Of a stretch of 64,000 bases of DNA, positions 11,428 through 24,294 are shown one piece after another; position 1 is the stretch's first letter, and each line of letters starts with the position of its first letter. The stretch covers positions 69,441,772-69,505,771 of the forward strand of contig NC_092051.1 of NCBI RefSeq assembly GCF_003086295.3, in the 5' to 3' direction. Both the position numbers and the translations under genes were made by a program. A model generated the notes under the pieces. It was not told the DNA's origin and did not search any database. It saw only the letters and a program-made list of their open reading frames with translations. Source of the DNA: Arachis hypogaea (taxonomy: Eukaryota; Streptophyta; Magnoliopsida; Fabales; Fabaceae).

Positions 11428-12680
11428 ATGGCCACCAAGAAAGGCAAAGAGAAAGCTACTCCCAAATCAACAGCAATGAGAGGAACAAAGAGAGCACTAG
11501 TGGCAGAGCCCTCTTCAACTGCGGTTAAACCCTCAACAAAAAGAACTAAGAGGATTATTAAGGTTGATGATAAAGAAAAAACCTTCCCAGCAAAGGACAT
11601 TGCGCGATTTCCCAATCGCTACTGTGAGCAGATGTTCCCCATCCTGGCAGAAAGGAGTTACAACAACGAATACCTTCTTCTCCTCCCAAACCATATTGCT
11701 ACCTTTGTTGAGCCGCAAATTGCACAAAGACAATGGGGTTTCCTACAGAGACAGCCGAGGCAGGTCAATCTTTCTTGGGTAGTCGAGTTCTACTCCAACT
11801 TCCACCTGCCAACCCTGCAGTCTGTCTTTGTCCGTCAAAAGCAAGTCCCATTACAGAAGAGGCCATTCAAAGAGCTCTAGGTCTTCCCCCTATTCCAGAA
11901 GGATTGGACACCTTTCAAGATGCCACACTCAAGCGCCAGATGTACCAATTTGACTGGGACACCGTTCTCAGAGTTATCGCACTACTTGGCAGCCGTTGGA
12001 TCTACGGATACCATCGTACCCGCCCTAAGGGAATATCAGCTTCAGCACTTACCTTGGAGGCTCGCGTATGGGCACAAATCATGTCCCATTACGTCTTTCT
12101 GAGCACTCACGAGTCCTCCTTCACTGTGGACATGGCCGTTCTACTATGGTGCATCCTTACAGACCAACCTCTGAACTTACCAAGACACATCCGGAATGCC
12201 ATGGGACACGTACAAATTGCGGGCAACTTACCTTTTCCCGCCTTGGTCTCAGATCTTGTCTCAGCAGCCGAAGTCTCCTACAGAGCTGGGGACACCAAAG
12301 CCATGCTTCCACGGGATGATCAGTATGTCCCTAACGGGAAATACATCAGACCTCCACCAGCCGCCACAAGCCATCCTACTGAACCGGTTGAAGATATTCC
12401 TTCTTCAACACCACAAGCACCTACAACAGACCAACTACTCCATCAGATACTCGAAAGGTTGGATCGGCAGGAACACAAAGCTAAGATGAGAGAGCGTCGT
12501 AATAAGCGCCGATTCACATACCTCAAGGAGCTGATTATGGGAAAATTCAAGGACTCAGACACCCCGGACTCCACTTCCTTTACCAGCACAGGAAGCCATG
12601 ATGATCCCGACTGTGGAGATACTGCCACCAGCCCACCTTTGTTCCTGACAGATGGCACCGAGGACGGTGTCAAGCCTTAA
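11428..12680 (+). pseudogene. Athila-type ORF after integrase ('putative plant transposon protein')
   Basis: The ORF starts MATKKGKEKATPK, a short basic low-complexity N-terminus, and continues with FPNRYCEQMFPIL and WVVEFYSNFHLP. Near 11850 the frame shifts by one base, from VRQKQVP to ITEEAIQRALGLP. It then runs to the stop at 12678-12680 through RVWAQIMSHYVFLSTHES and a Pro/Thr-rich segment to a basic tail (KMRERRNKRRFTYLKEL). About 415 codons in all. It sits where Athila elements carry an env-like gene, but I see no signal peptide and no clear membrane helix. It resembles the family annotated as 'putative plant transposon protein' (named from memory). The A2 copy is at 25179-26545. Function unknown. 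Confidence 0.75.
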
Positions 12681-12692
12681 GTGTGGGGAGGT
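12679..12692 (+). other. Internal polypurine-tract copy overlapping the ORF stop (A1)
   Basis: AAGTGTGGGGAGGT here is identical to the tract at 14131-14144 next to the LTR. Its first two bases are the last two of the TAA stop of the preceding ORF. A2 has the same arrangement at 17992-18005. Confidence 0.8.
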
Positions 12693-14130
12693 CGGTCAGT
12701 ACCTGACTTCCGGAGGTAATTTCTCTTCCCTAACACCAATAAATTAGGATATTTAGCTAGATTTTTCTTTTGTAGAATAGGATAAATTGCATAGTAATAG
12801 ATTAGTTGCATGCATGCTCTACTTGATTGAAAAGACAATAAGTTTTTTCTAAGACCCTATTTTTGGAACAAAATTTCACTAATTTTAATCAAAACTTTTA
12901 TGTTAAATTTGCTTGAAGTTGTATTTGGAACATAATTTTTGAGCTAAAGAACACACAACCTGTGAGATTTGAGCCTTTATGCATGGTTATATTATTTAAC
13001 CATAATTATTTTATTCTTGTGTGTTTACTTCTCTATGATTGTAATCTATATTTTGTTTCATCCTATATGTCCAATGTTTAATATATTTATATGCTTGCAT
13101 ATGATTGAGGCCATTATTTGTTTAAACTCACTTATCCAAATTAAGCCTACTCTTTCAATTACCTTTGTTAGCCACTTTGAGCCTTTAAATCCCATTTGTT
13201 CTATATTTTACCACATTACTAGCCTTAAGCGGAAAAACAATTATAGATCCCAAATTGAATCTTTGGTTAGCTTAAGATAGAATTGTGTGTGCTAATTAAG
13301 TATGGGAAATTGTGGGAACAAAAGATAATAAGGGAATGTGTCATGATAATATAATGGGAATTCGGACACCTACTCATGTGAAACTATAAGAATCAAAAAT
13401 CTATGTGCATTGATAAGCTATGTTTATTTTTATGTTTATGTTAAAAAAAACCAAAAATATTCAATAAATAAATAAGGGGACAAAATTACCCCAATGTTAA
13501 GTTAAGAATTCAAAGATCAATGCATGTATGATAAAATTAAGATAAAAAGTTGATACATGGGTGTGGAATGTGAAAGGGAAATTCTGGGTAGCTAGGTATG
13601 AATTCTAAAGTTATATAGAATATATATATGTTATGTTAAAGCTTGGGTTAATTAAAGATTCAGTTTATAAGCTTACTTAGCCATATATGTATCCTTACCA
13701 TTACCTTAGCCCCATTACAACCTTGAAAAGACCTCATGATGTTTGCATTGGTATATTAAATGTTGTTGATTGATTAGGAGAAGAACAAAAATTAGAAAGC
13801 ATGATTAGAGAAGGATAGAGTGATTGCCCTATACACTAGAGAGATTAGAGCGTACATACATCATCAGTGAGGGTTCAATGCTTAAATTTCTATGTTCCCT
13901 GCTTTCATGAGCTACCTTCTTGCATTTTTATCTGTTCTTACTGTATGAGAATTGAATTAGTGGAATTTGATTTGTAATTGTTTTGAAGAGCTTATTTACT
14001 ATTGATCAAGTAGACAAGAATCATATAGTTGCATTCACATATATAGGTTGCATTGCATTGCATGAGTTTTACATGTTCCTACTCATTTATTTTATCTCCT
14101 TCAACTAAGCATGAGGTCATGCTAATGTTT
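12693..14130 (+). mobile_element. A1 3' untranslated region
   Basis: 1.4 kb of AT-rich DNA between the two polypurine tracts. No ORF is supported. A2 keeps a related stretch in reverse at 16280-17991. Confidence 0.7.
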
Positions 14131-14144
14131 AAGTGTGGGGAGGT
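14131..14144 (+). other. Polypurine tract of A1
   Basis: AAGTGTGGGGAGGT directly precedes TGATAAACC, the first bases of the 3' LTR. Confidence 0.9.
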
Positions 14145-15590
14145 TGATAAACCACTATTTTATGGTTTATAATGTGCTTAATTGTGTGGTTTTATCATGA
14201 TCTTTACCCACTTATTCATATGATTAGCATGCATTTATAATTCCTTCATAAAATTATTACATGATTGAAAACTTGCTTCCTAGGAGACTTTTAATTATGT
14301 ATTTTAATTCTCCTTTATTCCATTCGATGCCGTGATCTGTGTGTTAAATGTTTCAGGCTTTATAGGGCATGAATGAGTTAGAGATTGGAAAGGAAGCTTG
14401 CAAAAATGGAAGGAACACAAGAAATTAAGGAGATGACCAGCGAGAAGTGACGCGGCCGCATGGCTCACGCGACCGCGCGAAAGAGAGGAAATCGCAGTGA
14501 CACGGAGGCTTAGACAACGCGCCCGCGTGGCAAAGCAAAATGCCCAATGACGCGTCCGCATGAATGACGCGATCGCGTGACGTGCGCGATCTACATAATC
14601 TGCAGAATTCGCTGGGGGCGATTTTGGGCCCTGTTTTGACCCAGTTTTCGGCCCAGAAAAGCATACTAGAGCCAGCGAACATACAGAAACCAGAACAACA
14701 TTCATTCCACACAATTCTTAGTTTTTAGATCTAGTTTTACTCCTCCTCTAGGTTTTCTCTCTACACACATTCATAGTTCTTACGATTTTATTTCTATTAC
14801 TCTTTGCATTGGGATATGGAGAAGAGTTATTACCTCATCAAGACTTCGTCATTCTAGTTCGTTTTCTTTACTTGGCTTTACTCTTCCATGTCCTTTAATT
14901 TACTTAATTTTACTATTGGATTATTTTATAATTTATTAATACAAGAATTACTTTTATTTTTAATTGACTCCTTTGAGTTTTATTTATCATGTCTTTCTTT
15001 AATTCCTTTTCCTATGTTATGAGTTCTACATTCACAATGAGCGGTAGTTCCCTAACTTGATGGGGAGCTGATTGAAAGGAACCCTTGAGTTGGGATGCTT
15101 AAAAGAAAAATTGTAATTGGGTTTATTGTTGGAATGCTCTCTAGTCACTAACACTAATCCTTTTCAATTGAGTGGATTGGAACTTGTGAATAGAAACAGC
15201 ATTCCAACTTGTTTGACTTTCCCTTACCTAGTAAGGGATAACTAAACAGAACAACCTTCAATTATCAATTAATCTTGAGAGTACTTCAACAAGAATAGGG
15301 CTTCCAACTAATCTACTCCCAGTCAAGGCTTTTATTTAAATTACTTAATTTCTCCAATTTAATTTCCTGTTTATTCAACTCAAACCCTTTTTGAAAACAT
15401 CTGATTAATAAAATAGCACACCTTTCTGCAACTCGTTAGGAGACGACCTGGGATTCATACTCCCAGTATTTTAATTTTAATTTTTGTGACAACCCTTCTA
15501 AATTGATAAGCGGATTTCTGGTTGGTTAAGAACAATACTTGCAACGCATATCTCATAACAATTCTTAATTCGCCAATTTTCGCCACGTCA
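14145..15590 (+). mobile_element. Complete 3' LTR of Athila-type element A1
   Basis: 1446 bp from TGATAAACCACTA to TTTTCGCCACGTCA. Start, end and length match the solo LTR at 42007-43472 (1466 bp), which has a perfect target duplication. A short CpG-palindrome array lies at about 14448-14590. The 5' LTR of this element is missing, so no target duplication can be checked. Confidence 0.9.
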
Positions 15591-15595
15591 ATTTT

Positions 15596-16265
15596 TGAAC
15601 CTCTCCCTTAAAACTACATCTAATTCATCCATACTAACTAATTGGAGACTCTCCTCTTAATGGATGAATTCCCCCACTTCATAACCTTCGATCTGTGCCT
15701 TCTGGACTTGGATTTGGGCCAAAAAGGGCTTCAGAAATCGCTGAGAGCGTTTTCTGCAATTTCTGGTGCGTGGCCTCTGTCACACGTCCGCGAGGGTCAC
15801 GCGGTCGCGTCATTTGGAGTTTTCCTTGTCACGCGGTCGCTTCAGTCATGCGTCTGCATCATATGCGTTTCACTTATGGTGCGCGATTGCGTCAATCACG
15901 CGGTCGCATCACTGCTATTTCGCGTTGGCATGCGGCCGCGTTGTCCATGCGATCGCGTCACTGCCAGTTTCTTCAAAAACTCCATTTTATACTTTCCTTC
16001 CAATTTTGTATGTTTCCTTTCCATCCTTTAAGTCATTCCTACCTTAGAAGATCTGAAATTACTCAACACACGAATCACAGCATCGAATGGTAATAAAGGG
16101 AAATTAAAATTATCATTTTTAAAGCATAGGAAACATGTTTTTCACATACATCACATGATAAGGAAGGGAAAGTAAAACCATGCAATTTATATGAATAAGT
16201 GAGTGAAGGATTGAATAAATCACTTAAATTAGGCACAAAATATATCATAAAATATGGGTTTATCA
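15596..16265 (-). mobile_element. Truncated 3' LTR of Athila-type element A2
   Basis: Read on the minus strand, the LTR begins TGATAAACCC at 16265 and stops at about 15596, next to the end of the A1 LTR. It is nearly identical to the first part of the A3 LTR (28819-29452) and carries a CpG-palindrome array at 15780-15960. About half the LTR is lost. Confidence 0.85.
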
Positions 16266-16279
16266 ACCTCCCCACACTT
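16266..16279 (-). other. Polypurine tract of A2
   Basis: The complement of AAGTGTGGGGAGGT borders the LTR start at 16265. Confidence 0.88.
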
Positions 16280-17991
16280 AAACAATAGCATGTCCTCATG
16301 CTAAATCCAAGACAAAGAGTAAGGTAAGGTTAAAGTGGTGGAATCTCATGCAATGCAATCTATTCTAAATGCAACTACCTAAATGAATCATGTAATTCTA
16401 ATTTGTTATTCCCTTGTGTATAAAGCTTACATGTAGTTGAATTAATTCACATTCTCAAGGAATCTTATATATATAGCCAAACCTTAGATAGTGATAAAGT
16501 ACCTTTACAATTGAGATGGGAGAGAAAAACATTTTACAATTTTGCAAGACAATTAATAATTTAAGCAGAGATATATGTTGATGAGCTATTGAACCCTCAC
16601 TGGATTTTATGTTTACTCTCTAGTTGCTCAGTGTTTATTGGGTTAATCACTCTATTCTTCTTTTTATCCTTACTTTTTATAACTTTGTTCTTCATCTAAC
16701 CAATCAACAATTATAGAATATAGGCATACAAAAATCATGAGGTCTTTAATTAAGGTTGTAATGGGGCCAAGGTAAAGGTAAGGGTATATGTATAAGGCTA
16801 AGTGAGCTAATTAAGTGAATCCTTAATTAGTCTAAGATCTCACCTAACATACATATTTTGTAAAGCAAAGCTTCTTTACCTATTTTCCCATATTTTTTTC
16901 CACTTTTTATGTTTCATGCTCATATTTTAATTTTTTTTATCCCATGTGCATCGCTTTTTTCATTTGGGGAATTCTTTTGTATCCCCTTTATTCAAATACT
17001 GAAAAATAATTTTTTTTTAAATGCACATGGTAATTAAATTATTTTGATTTCACATGAGCATGCTTCCCAAAACTTTTAAAAATAAAAATTTTTATTCTTT
17101 TTAACTTTCTACCCTTTTGTTTCTATCATCCATGTTCCCATAAGGTTTCCACACTTACACAATACACAATTTCTATCTTAAGCTAACCAAGGATTCAACT
17201 TGGGATTTTTATTTTGTTTTTCTGCTTAAGGCTAGTAATGTGGTTATAAAATAAGAGGGGAATTAAAGGCTCAAGGGGCTAACAAGGGTGATGTAAAAGG
17301 TAGGCTAATTTGGGAATAGTGAGCTAGAATCAAACAATGGCCTCAATCACTTTCTTGGTATGTATCTATATTCTATAATCGGATATATAGATTAAAACAA
17401 AGTAAAGAACACCAGAATAAATAAGAAGGGCGGAACACACATGAATAAAATATTATGGTTTAAATGTAACCATGCAATTAAGCTCAAAACTCACAGACTG
17501 TGTGTTCTCTAACTCAAAAATCATATATCAGTTATATATGTCAAGCAAGTAAAAATTAAGAGTTCCCATTATTCTCAATGTAAATCTTAAGGTGGCTTTA
17601 AAGTTCTAGTGTTTCTCCTTGATGAAATGTTGTTAACTAACTAACATGTAATGCTATATATACAAGGTGTGGGTTGTTTTTATTCTGTTAAAGTCTCTAG
17701 TTTACTTCCTTTTTATATTTTTAATTTAAACTAAGTTATCTTATGCTAAAAAGGATAAACTATACTAATTAATCCACATTTTTTATAACTAATAAGTTAG
17801 AATTGTAACTAAACTAAATGGCTAAAATATGAACTAAAGTGCAACATGCAGAAATATAGTAAAAATACATGAAAATAGCAATGTATAAGTACTGAGAAAA
17901 TAAAAATAAAAATAAAGAGAAAAATACAGAAAAATAATAAAGTAAAAAAAGTCTGTAGTGGTTCACCAAAAAATATACACCAGAGATGTCG
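16280..17991 (-). mobile_element. A2 3' untranslated region
   Basis: 1.7 kb of AT-rich DNA between the two polypurine tracts of A2, with no supported gene. The part 16280-16719 is repeated in inverted orientation at 28365-28804. Confidence 0.75.
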
Positions 17992-18005
17992 ACCTCCCCA
18001 CACTT
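17992..18005 (-). other. Internal polypurine-tract copy (A2)
   Basis: A minus-strand AAGTGTGGGGAGGT just after the end of the A2 downstream ORF, the same place as in A1. Confidence 0.8.
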
Positions 18006-18136
18006 AATATGAAGCATCGTCCCTGATGCTCACTCAAGTAGGGTGTTAAGGGGTGTCATTACTGGAAGGATGGGTAGCTGGAGTCTCTGTGGTGGTGGTC
18101 TGAGGATCTGCCTGCTGCAGAGGAGGTGCTGACTGA
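18006..18136 (-). pseudogene. C-terminal end of the A2 downstream ORF
   Basis: On the minus strand this reads QSAPPLQQADPQTTTTETPA and then stops. It is the continuation of the ORF at 25179-26545, from which it is separated by the FIDEL-like LTR inserted at 18137-25178. The Pro/Thr-rich composition matches the corresponding end of the A1 ORF. Confidence 0.7.
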
Positions 18137-19004
18137 TGCGGTATTTACAACCACACTTACTAACCGGCAAGTGCACCGGGTCGTACCAAGTAATACCTTA
18201 CATGAGTAAGGGTCGATCCCACGAGGATTGATGGATTAAGCAACAATAGTGTTTGATAGGATTAGTTAGACAAACATAAAAGAGTATTTGAATATTCAAT
18301 CGTGCAGAAATTAAAATAGTAAAGTAAATAAATTGGGAAGAAAATATGGAGAAAATAGTTAAGGTTTCAGAGTTATCTATTTTTCCTGATTAATTTTTCT
18401 TACTAACTATTTTAATCATGTAGGATTTAATTTATGGCAAACTATATGTGACTAGACCCTAATTCCTTAGACCTTCCTAGTCTCCTCTAAAATTCATCAA
18501 CAGCCAATTTCTTGGTCAATTAATTCCAATTAGAGGTTGATAATCAATTTCTAGTTTATATGCCACAAAAACTTTAATTACCCAAAAATAAAAGGATTAT
18601 ATGTCACGTATCCTGTTAAATCCAAATAATTAAAATTTAGGAGAAATTGTTTTCAAGCTGTTGTTCAAGTAAAGAGCTTTTCCAAGTTTTACAGGAACTC
18701 AAATAGAAAGAGGGTCATACTTCCGTTCCACCCAAATTCATAAAATAAGGAGCAAAAACAATTCTTAAATTATAAATTCATAAATAAATTAAAATAGAAA
18801 AAGCAATAAAATCAATCCATACAAATAGACAGAGCTCCTAACCTTAACAATGGAGGTTTAGTTGCTCATAGAAGAGAGAGAAAATTAGGATTGTCAATTA
18901 TGTTCCCCTGATGGGATGAGGTAGAATCTCCCCAGGACCTCTCTACCAAGGAAGGAAAGTTTTTCCCATTTTTATAACTCACTACAAGAAAACCAGGATT
19001 TTGC

Positions 19005-19440
19005 TACGCTTTTAAAGCGTAGCGAAAAGTTGAAAAAAGCGTAGCGATAGCTTTTCGCCACGCTTTTTGAGCTACCGGCACGCTTTTGAAAGGGTCACAA
19101 CTGCTAGCGTGCTGGTTGCTCTATCGCCACGCTTTTGGCGACCTATGGCCACGCTTTTTCTGTCGCCACGCTTTTATCTATTGCTATGCTTTTAAGCGTG
19201 GCTGTATGTGAAAGATATCGGTACGCTTTTAAAGCGTGCCAATAGTTGGAGATACGGCTACGCTTTTAAAGCGTGCCAACAGCAAGAGATATCGCTACGC
19301 TTTTAAAGCGTGCCAGTAGCAAAAGATATGGCTACGCTTTTAAAGCATGCCAGTAACAAGAGCTATGGCTACGCTTTTAAAGCGTAGCTGTTGATAACTG
19401 TTGTACAATATGACTACGTTTTTAAAGCGTAGCTATAACT
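19005..19440. repeat. Left subterminal repeats of CACTA1
   Basis: About ten units of CTACGCTTTTAAAGCGTAGC or GCCACGCTTTT, many perfectly palindromic through CGCTTTTAAAGCG, separated by about 40 bp. In CACTA elements such repeats bind transposase. Confidence 0.85.
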
Positions 19441-21598
19441 TTGTTCAGGTTCTATTGTTCTTTTTCTAATCTTTGTAATAAAATCTTATAAAATTCATAG
19501 ATAATTGTAAAATTTATACAATGACCATTAATTTTAAATCAACTAATCCAATCTTTATAAACTTGTCACCAAATATAGTGTGATTGATCACATGACATGC
19601 TCTAACAAAATACCAAAAATCAAAATCATTATAACAACTATTACATTATCTACTTGCTTTACATATTATTACATAAGAGAAAAAATTTTAGAATCAATAG
19701 GAAGTTACAAAAGAGACCACTAGTTTTTACTGAAACAAAAAAACACTACTAGTACCCAAGCTAACGAAGATTCTAAGCAAGCTACCATCCTAGAATTACA
19801 TATTACTAATCCAGGAGCCATCATTTCAATCCACCTGGATCATATACCAAATGCAATGCCATGCAGCTCTTGAGAAAACATGAGCCATCATTTCAATCCA
19901 CCTGAAGAAAATAGATAATCTTCCGTCAAGTCTAGGAAAGTAAGGAGAAAGCCAATTGAATTGCTTATTACCGAAACTTTACCTGGTACAAGGAGGAGCA
20001 GTGCTGCTCAAATCACAACCTCCAATTTTGTATGTCCTTCTTGCAAGCACAACAACCAAAAGTATGTAAGAACATGATTGTGAGTATATGCATCTTCAAA
20101 AGCTTTGCATTAAGCTATGCTTTTCTTCTATTTAATTTTCTCTATTTACAACATTGATTCAGTTGTAAACTGCACATAAAAAATAAAAAAATAAAAAAAG
20201 AAGTGAAATAAAGTAAGAAAATTAAAAAGAACCTCTGAGTAATTATTTATCAAACAACTAATATAATATTGGATATATGACTCCACAGTCTGCAGTTTAC
20301 CATTACCAATAATGTCAAACAAATAAATAATGCACACCTATATCAACTAGGGCACAAACTTGGAGATGTGTGTTTAACCTGAAAGCAGCAAATTGTTCGT
20401 AGCTCCCACCCCCACCAGATAAACTCCTTTTTAATCATCAATCAAAAGCATGGATATGAACACTAGAATAGTTATGTATAACTTATTTCAATTAACTCTA
20501 GAATTCGTTCATATCTTCTCACTTACTGCACTCAAGAGTAGTTCTCTCTCCACAAATCATATCTTAGGGAGAATAATACACAAATGTATGAAGCTGCCAA
20601 CACTTATTTTAATTTTAAATTTAAGAAAATGAAAGACATGTACTTACAGTGAGAACTGGACCAATTGTCAAGTCCTCTAGCTTTTTTCTCTCAGCAAGAC
20701 CTTTCAATTTGGATACCAAGGAAGTCGAAGCCCAGTTCTAAGCACAGTAAGTAACTGAAAAATCTCTAGAGCTGGTTGTGAAATCTCCACAGCAAGACCT
20801 TTCAGAAAGTTGAGGATCAAGTGCTGGTTGTGAAATCTCCAGCCCTTCACTTTTAATGATAGATATATAACTAAAAAATCATTTGAGAATCATTAAGATT
20901 TTGTAACATTATAGGAGTGCCCATTTAAAAAAATAAAACAAAAGTAATCTCCACCAATTTTGTTTTTAATTAAACAATCTAAGAGCATCAAACTATATTT
21001 TTTCTAATTTTCAGAAATCAGAGATGGTATTCAACATTCTTATCTGGGTGGAACTCTTAAACTCCAAGGTCCTCATCCCAAAGGAAAATGTCCTCATCCT
21101 AAAATAAAAATCTGGGTGTAAGGAAACATAATACACATCTAAGACAATAAATAACAATTCCTAAAATAGAATCCACAAATTAGGTGGCTAAATTTTTTAA
21201 ACTGCATTCACTAGGCCTTGTGAACCTTTTCCACATATGCCTGCAACCAAAAGCACAGAAATTGTAAGACAATCTAGAAAGACTAATTGTAAGTAATTAC
21301 TCATTTTTCATCAATTCTGGGACAACCCAACTTTGACAAGAGAGAATATCTAAAAGCACAATAGCAGATGTAGATTAAGAAACTAACACAAAGAAAAACA
21401 CCACGGCTTGAACCATGTCCTCCCAGAAGGTTCCTCCATTTGAGGGAAGATAAAGAAAAACCCGTGTTCTTGCATAAGAGCACAGCACCATTGTTGCTCA
21501 GCTTCGCCAGCCTCAGAACTCTCGGGAAATCCTGAAATTATATAAAGGATAATAATAAGAAGTAGAAGAAAAACACAAACGAGGGTATGAACAGCACT

Positions 21599-21622
21599 GG
21601 AGATGGCAGATGAACCCTGAAA
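21599..21622 (-). pseudogene. ARF-GAP fragment, following exon piece (in CACTA1)
   Basis: On the minus strand an acceptor TATTTTCAG is followed by codons for GSSAISSA, the residues that follow the exon at 22353-22478 in plant ARF-GAP proteins of the AGD8-10 type. Similarity ends after eight residues. The separating intron is preserved, so genomic DNA and not an mRNA was captured. Confidence 0.65.
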
Positions 21623-22352
21623 ATAGAAGACGATGAACTTTGTCAAACATCAACTTTTAAAGGCCCCTGTTTTGAAGGGATAATATAAGATATTGAATTT
21701 GCTAATGTTAATATATGATTAGATAACAGTGTTACACCCTTTTATATTATTAGTGTACCAAAATCCAAAAAGCAAAAGTAAATATCTCCTAAAAAATATC
21801 AGGTTAGGAATTTGATAATCCATGGGACAAGTAAAACCTCATCTTAACTATATTAAACAATAATGCGCTTTGATAAAGCATAAAAGCTATTCAGGCCTCT
21901 TAGTTAGCCATTGTTGTCCTTTTTATGACATGATTAAGGGTTTCTGGTACTATATGTCAAAATCCATCATTTCCATGTATTAACTTTATGGCTTGCTTCT
22001 CAGTATTGATAGCAAATGGCTTAACTAATTGAACATAAAACACAAACAAATGAATTCCAACTTATTCAATTTACACTGGGACGGTGGATTTCAACACAAA
22101 CACTGGAAAGTTTTAGCAAGAGGCTGTTGAGAAATTATTTTTTGTCCTGCCTTGTTTTTATCTAACTAATGATTTTCATGCCTACAAACACGGAATGGAG
22201 AACTATATTTGCAATGGCCAGAAAGAAATTGAAAAGAAAACTGTGCTCCCTAGAACACAATTGTGTCTTCAATGTGCATGTCTTATTATTATCTACCTGA
22301 ATGTGTATATTCAGAAACTTACGAGTAATTCATTAATGAAAAAAATACATAC

Positions 22353-22478
22353 TGAAAACTTTGACAAAGTAGCTTGAGCAGCCACGTCTGCAGCTTTGTT
22401 CTGATCTCCAAAAAATTGGGAGGAAGAAAGAGATTTTGCATTTGAGAACTTCTTTCTTGCTTTGTCAGATTCTTGAAT
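22353..22478 (-). pseudogene. Captured ARF GTPase-activating protein exon (AGD8/9/10-like)
   Basis: A 126-bp exon reads [17 protein letters not shown] followed by [20 protein letters not shown] and LSKFS, with no stop. This is a conserved C-terminal block of plant ARF-GAPs of the AGD8-10 class, which trigger GTP hydrolysis on ARF at the Golgi. The GAP zinc finger is absent. The exon is bounded by an acceptor (CCTTTATCAG) and a donor (GTATGT), and the next exon begins at 21622. It lies inside CACTA1 on the minus strand. The family match is from memory; the conserved phase with the next exon supports it. Whether it is transcribed is unknown. Confidence 0.75.
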
Positions 22479-22668
22479 CTGATAAAGGACAGGCACCAAA
22501 ACAGAATATGAATCAACATGACATAAATCCATCAAAGAAGAAGCTTAGATACATATTTTACAGATGAAGCTATAGTTAAAGAAGTCAGCTGAGACAATAG
22601 TTAAATAAAGTCAACACATATTTGGATATATAACAACGCGATTTGCAGATTGGATCTTAATTAATTAC

Positions 22669-22719
22669 CTGCATTGCGTTAACAATAAGAAGAATAAAAA
22701 CTGCTGCTAGGAACGCCAT
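22669..22719 (-). pseudogene. Small exon-like ORF upstream of the ARF-GAP exon (in CACTA1)
   Basis: On the minus strand an ATG opens MAFLAAVFILLIVNAMQ, followed at once by a GTAATT donor-like sequence. Joined to the exon at 22478 it stays in frame. The 17 residues are hydrophobic, like a signal anchor. I do not recognise it; chance is possible. Confidence 0.35.
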
Positions 22720-23546
22720 GTCCTTTTTTTTTTTCTCAACCTGCCTCTAAATGCAATACACATTTAAACGACCTCTATTCCCTCAAGTCACATACCACTC
22801 GCTACACTAATTACATAACAGGGCAGTCAACCAAAACCAACATACATAGCACGAAATGTTGCTTTAATTTCATAACAGGGCAATCAACCAAAACCAAAAC
22901 CAAACACCTTGCATTCGACTCAGCATCTTATTCAATGTGACTTTCTTCTAGGTCTGTTTTACTTCAACAATATTATTTAACATTGTTTTTTAACTAATAG
23001 AACTGATAATGAATACATTACCAGCAGGGACGAAGGCGGAGGGACGAAGGGATTAAACATTATTGACAAAGGAACAAATAGTATTAAGAGTAAGAGAAAA
23101 AAATTTACATAAATTAAGTCCATGAAAATTTCTTCCCCCTATTTTAATCTGCACACATACATAATCTCCAAACTGCTATCAGATTTATATCTTCATATTC
23201 ATGTTAACTATAGAAATACAAAGGCTCACCCTCTCGAAATTATATTTGAGGTCCCCAAAAACCTAGCAAGCATCGAATAACAGCTAAAATACATCGAATA
23301 ACTGCTAAAATTATCACGCATTTTCAACATACCCAATTTCCAATGCGGTGCATTCTTCATAAATTAAAGCTAAAACTAGCAAGCACGAATCAGAAATTGC
23401 TAGTCTCAACCAATAGAATTCTCTTCGTTTCACATTTTCTCACCAATATTACACACTAAATTATCAACTAATTCAGGAAAAAAATCACGAACAGAAACTA
23501 CAAAATAGATAAATAAATGAAGGGATAAATAACAAAAATTAGTTAC

Positions 23547-23710
23547 CTTCTCTTTTCTTCTTCGTCTTTTTTGAGCTTGTGATGGTTCGCAACGACACTG
23601 GGACTGCGCGATTTAGGAGGAGGAGGAGAGGGCGACGAAGTGCTTCTACTTCTGTGCCTTGTGCGGCGCCTCGGCGGTGACCGCGTTCTGCTTCTGCAGC
23701 GCCTATGGCT
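23547..23710 (-). pseudogene. Captured RS-rich exon (in CACTA1)
   Basis: One minus-strand frame reads CRSRTRSPPRRRTRHRSRS, then a Ser/Pro stretch, then KLKKDEEEKRR, and reaches a good donor GTAACT at 23546-23541. The arginine-serine dipeptides and the acidic/basic tail are like plant splicing-related RS proteins. The overlapping frame starting MGTGSGSERF is open too, but less protein-like. The source gene is not identified. Confidence 0.45.
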
Positions 23711-24294
23711 AAGGAAATTTCACAGAAAAATTGCTCTTTTTCCCAAACCCATTCTGAACTCGAAGTTCTGAAACGTTCCGAACCTGAACCTGTTCCCAAC
23801 AGATTTCGAATTAAGAACCCGTAAATCGTTCAAATCCCACTTCTGCTTCAACGAGATTGCCTTCAATACATCCTGATTTCAAGGAATCATGTAATTAAAA
23901 GTAAAAAATAAATGAACAGAAAGGGGGGGAGGGAGTGAGAGGGGGTAAGGTGAAATAGGAAAAGAAATAAAAGAAAAGGACTTACAAAGAAGCAAGAAGT
24001 AGGAAGGGAGCGGCGCGGAAGGGGTTAGGGGGTTAGGGTTTTGCAGTGACGTAAGGGAGCAGCGGCAAAGGGGAGCATCCACGGCGAGTGAGGGCGAGGC
24101 ACAATGAAGGAGGAGGAGTTAGGGCAGTGAGTGTCTCGTCGCGTTGGGGCTTTTGATGGAGGAGTTAGGGCAGAGCACGAACAAGAAGGGGTTAGGGCAG
24201 CGCACCATGAACCTCTTTCTCTAAGTGAACTGAGTCTTTAAACGAAGAAGGGGTTTTTTAATTTATCCCCACCTTTTTTTTTTTCCGAGGGAAC

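Noticed and set aside
15591..15600. Target duplication for the A1 LTR
   Set aside because: The 5' LTR is missing and the next element is joined directly, so nothing can be compared.
16075..16299. 74-codon ORF, repeated at 28785-29009
   Set aside because: Its conservation comes from the near-identical inverted LTR copies; it spans the polypurine tract and LTR start and is not a gene.
21383..21600. Further ARF-GAP coding downstream of GSSAISSA
   Set aside because: Similarity ends after eight residues; the following open frame (GFPESSEAGEAEQQW..) is not ARF-GAP and I cannot name it.
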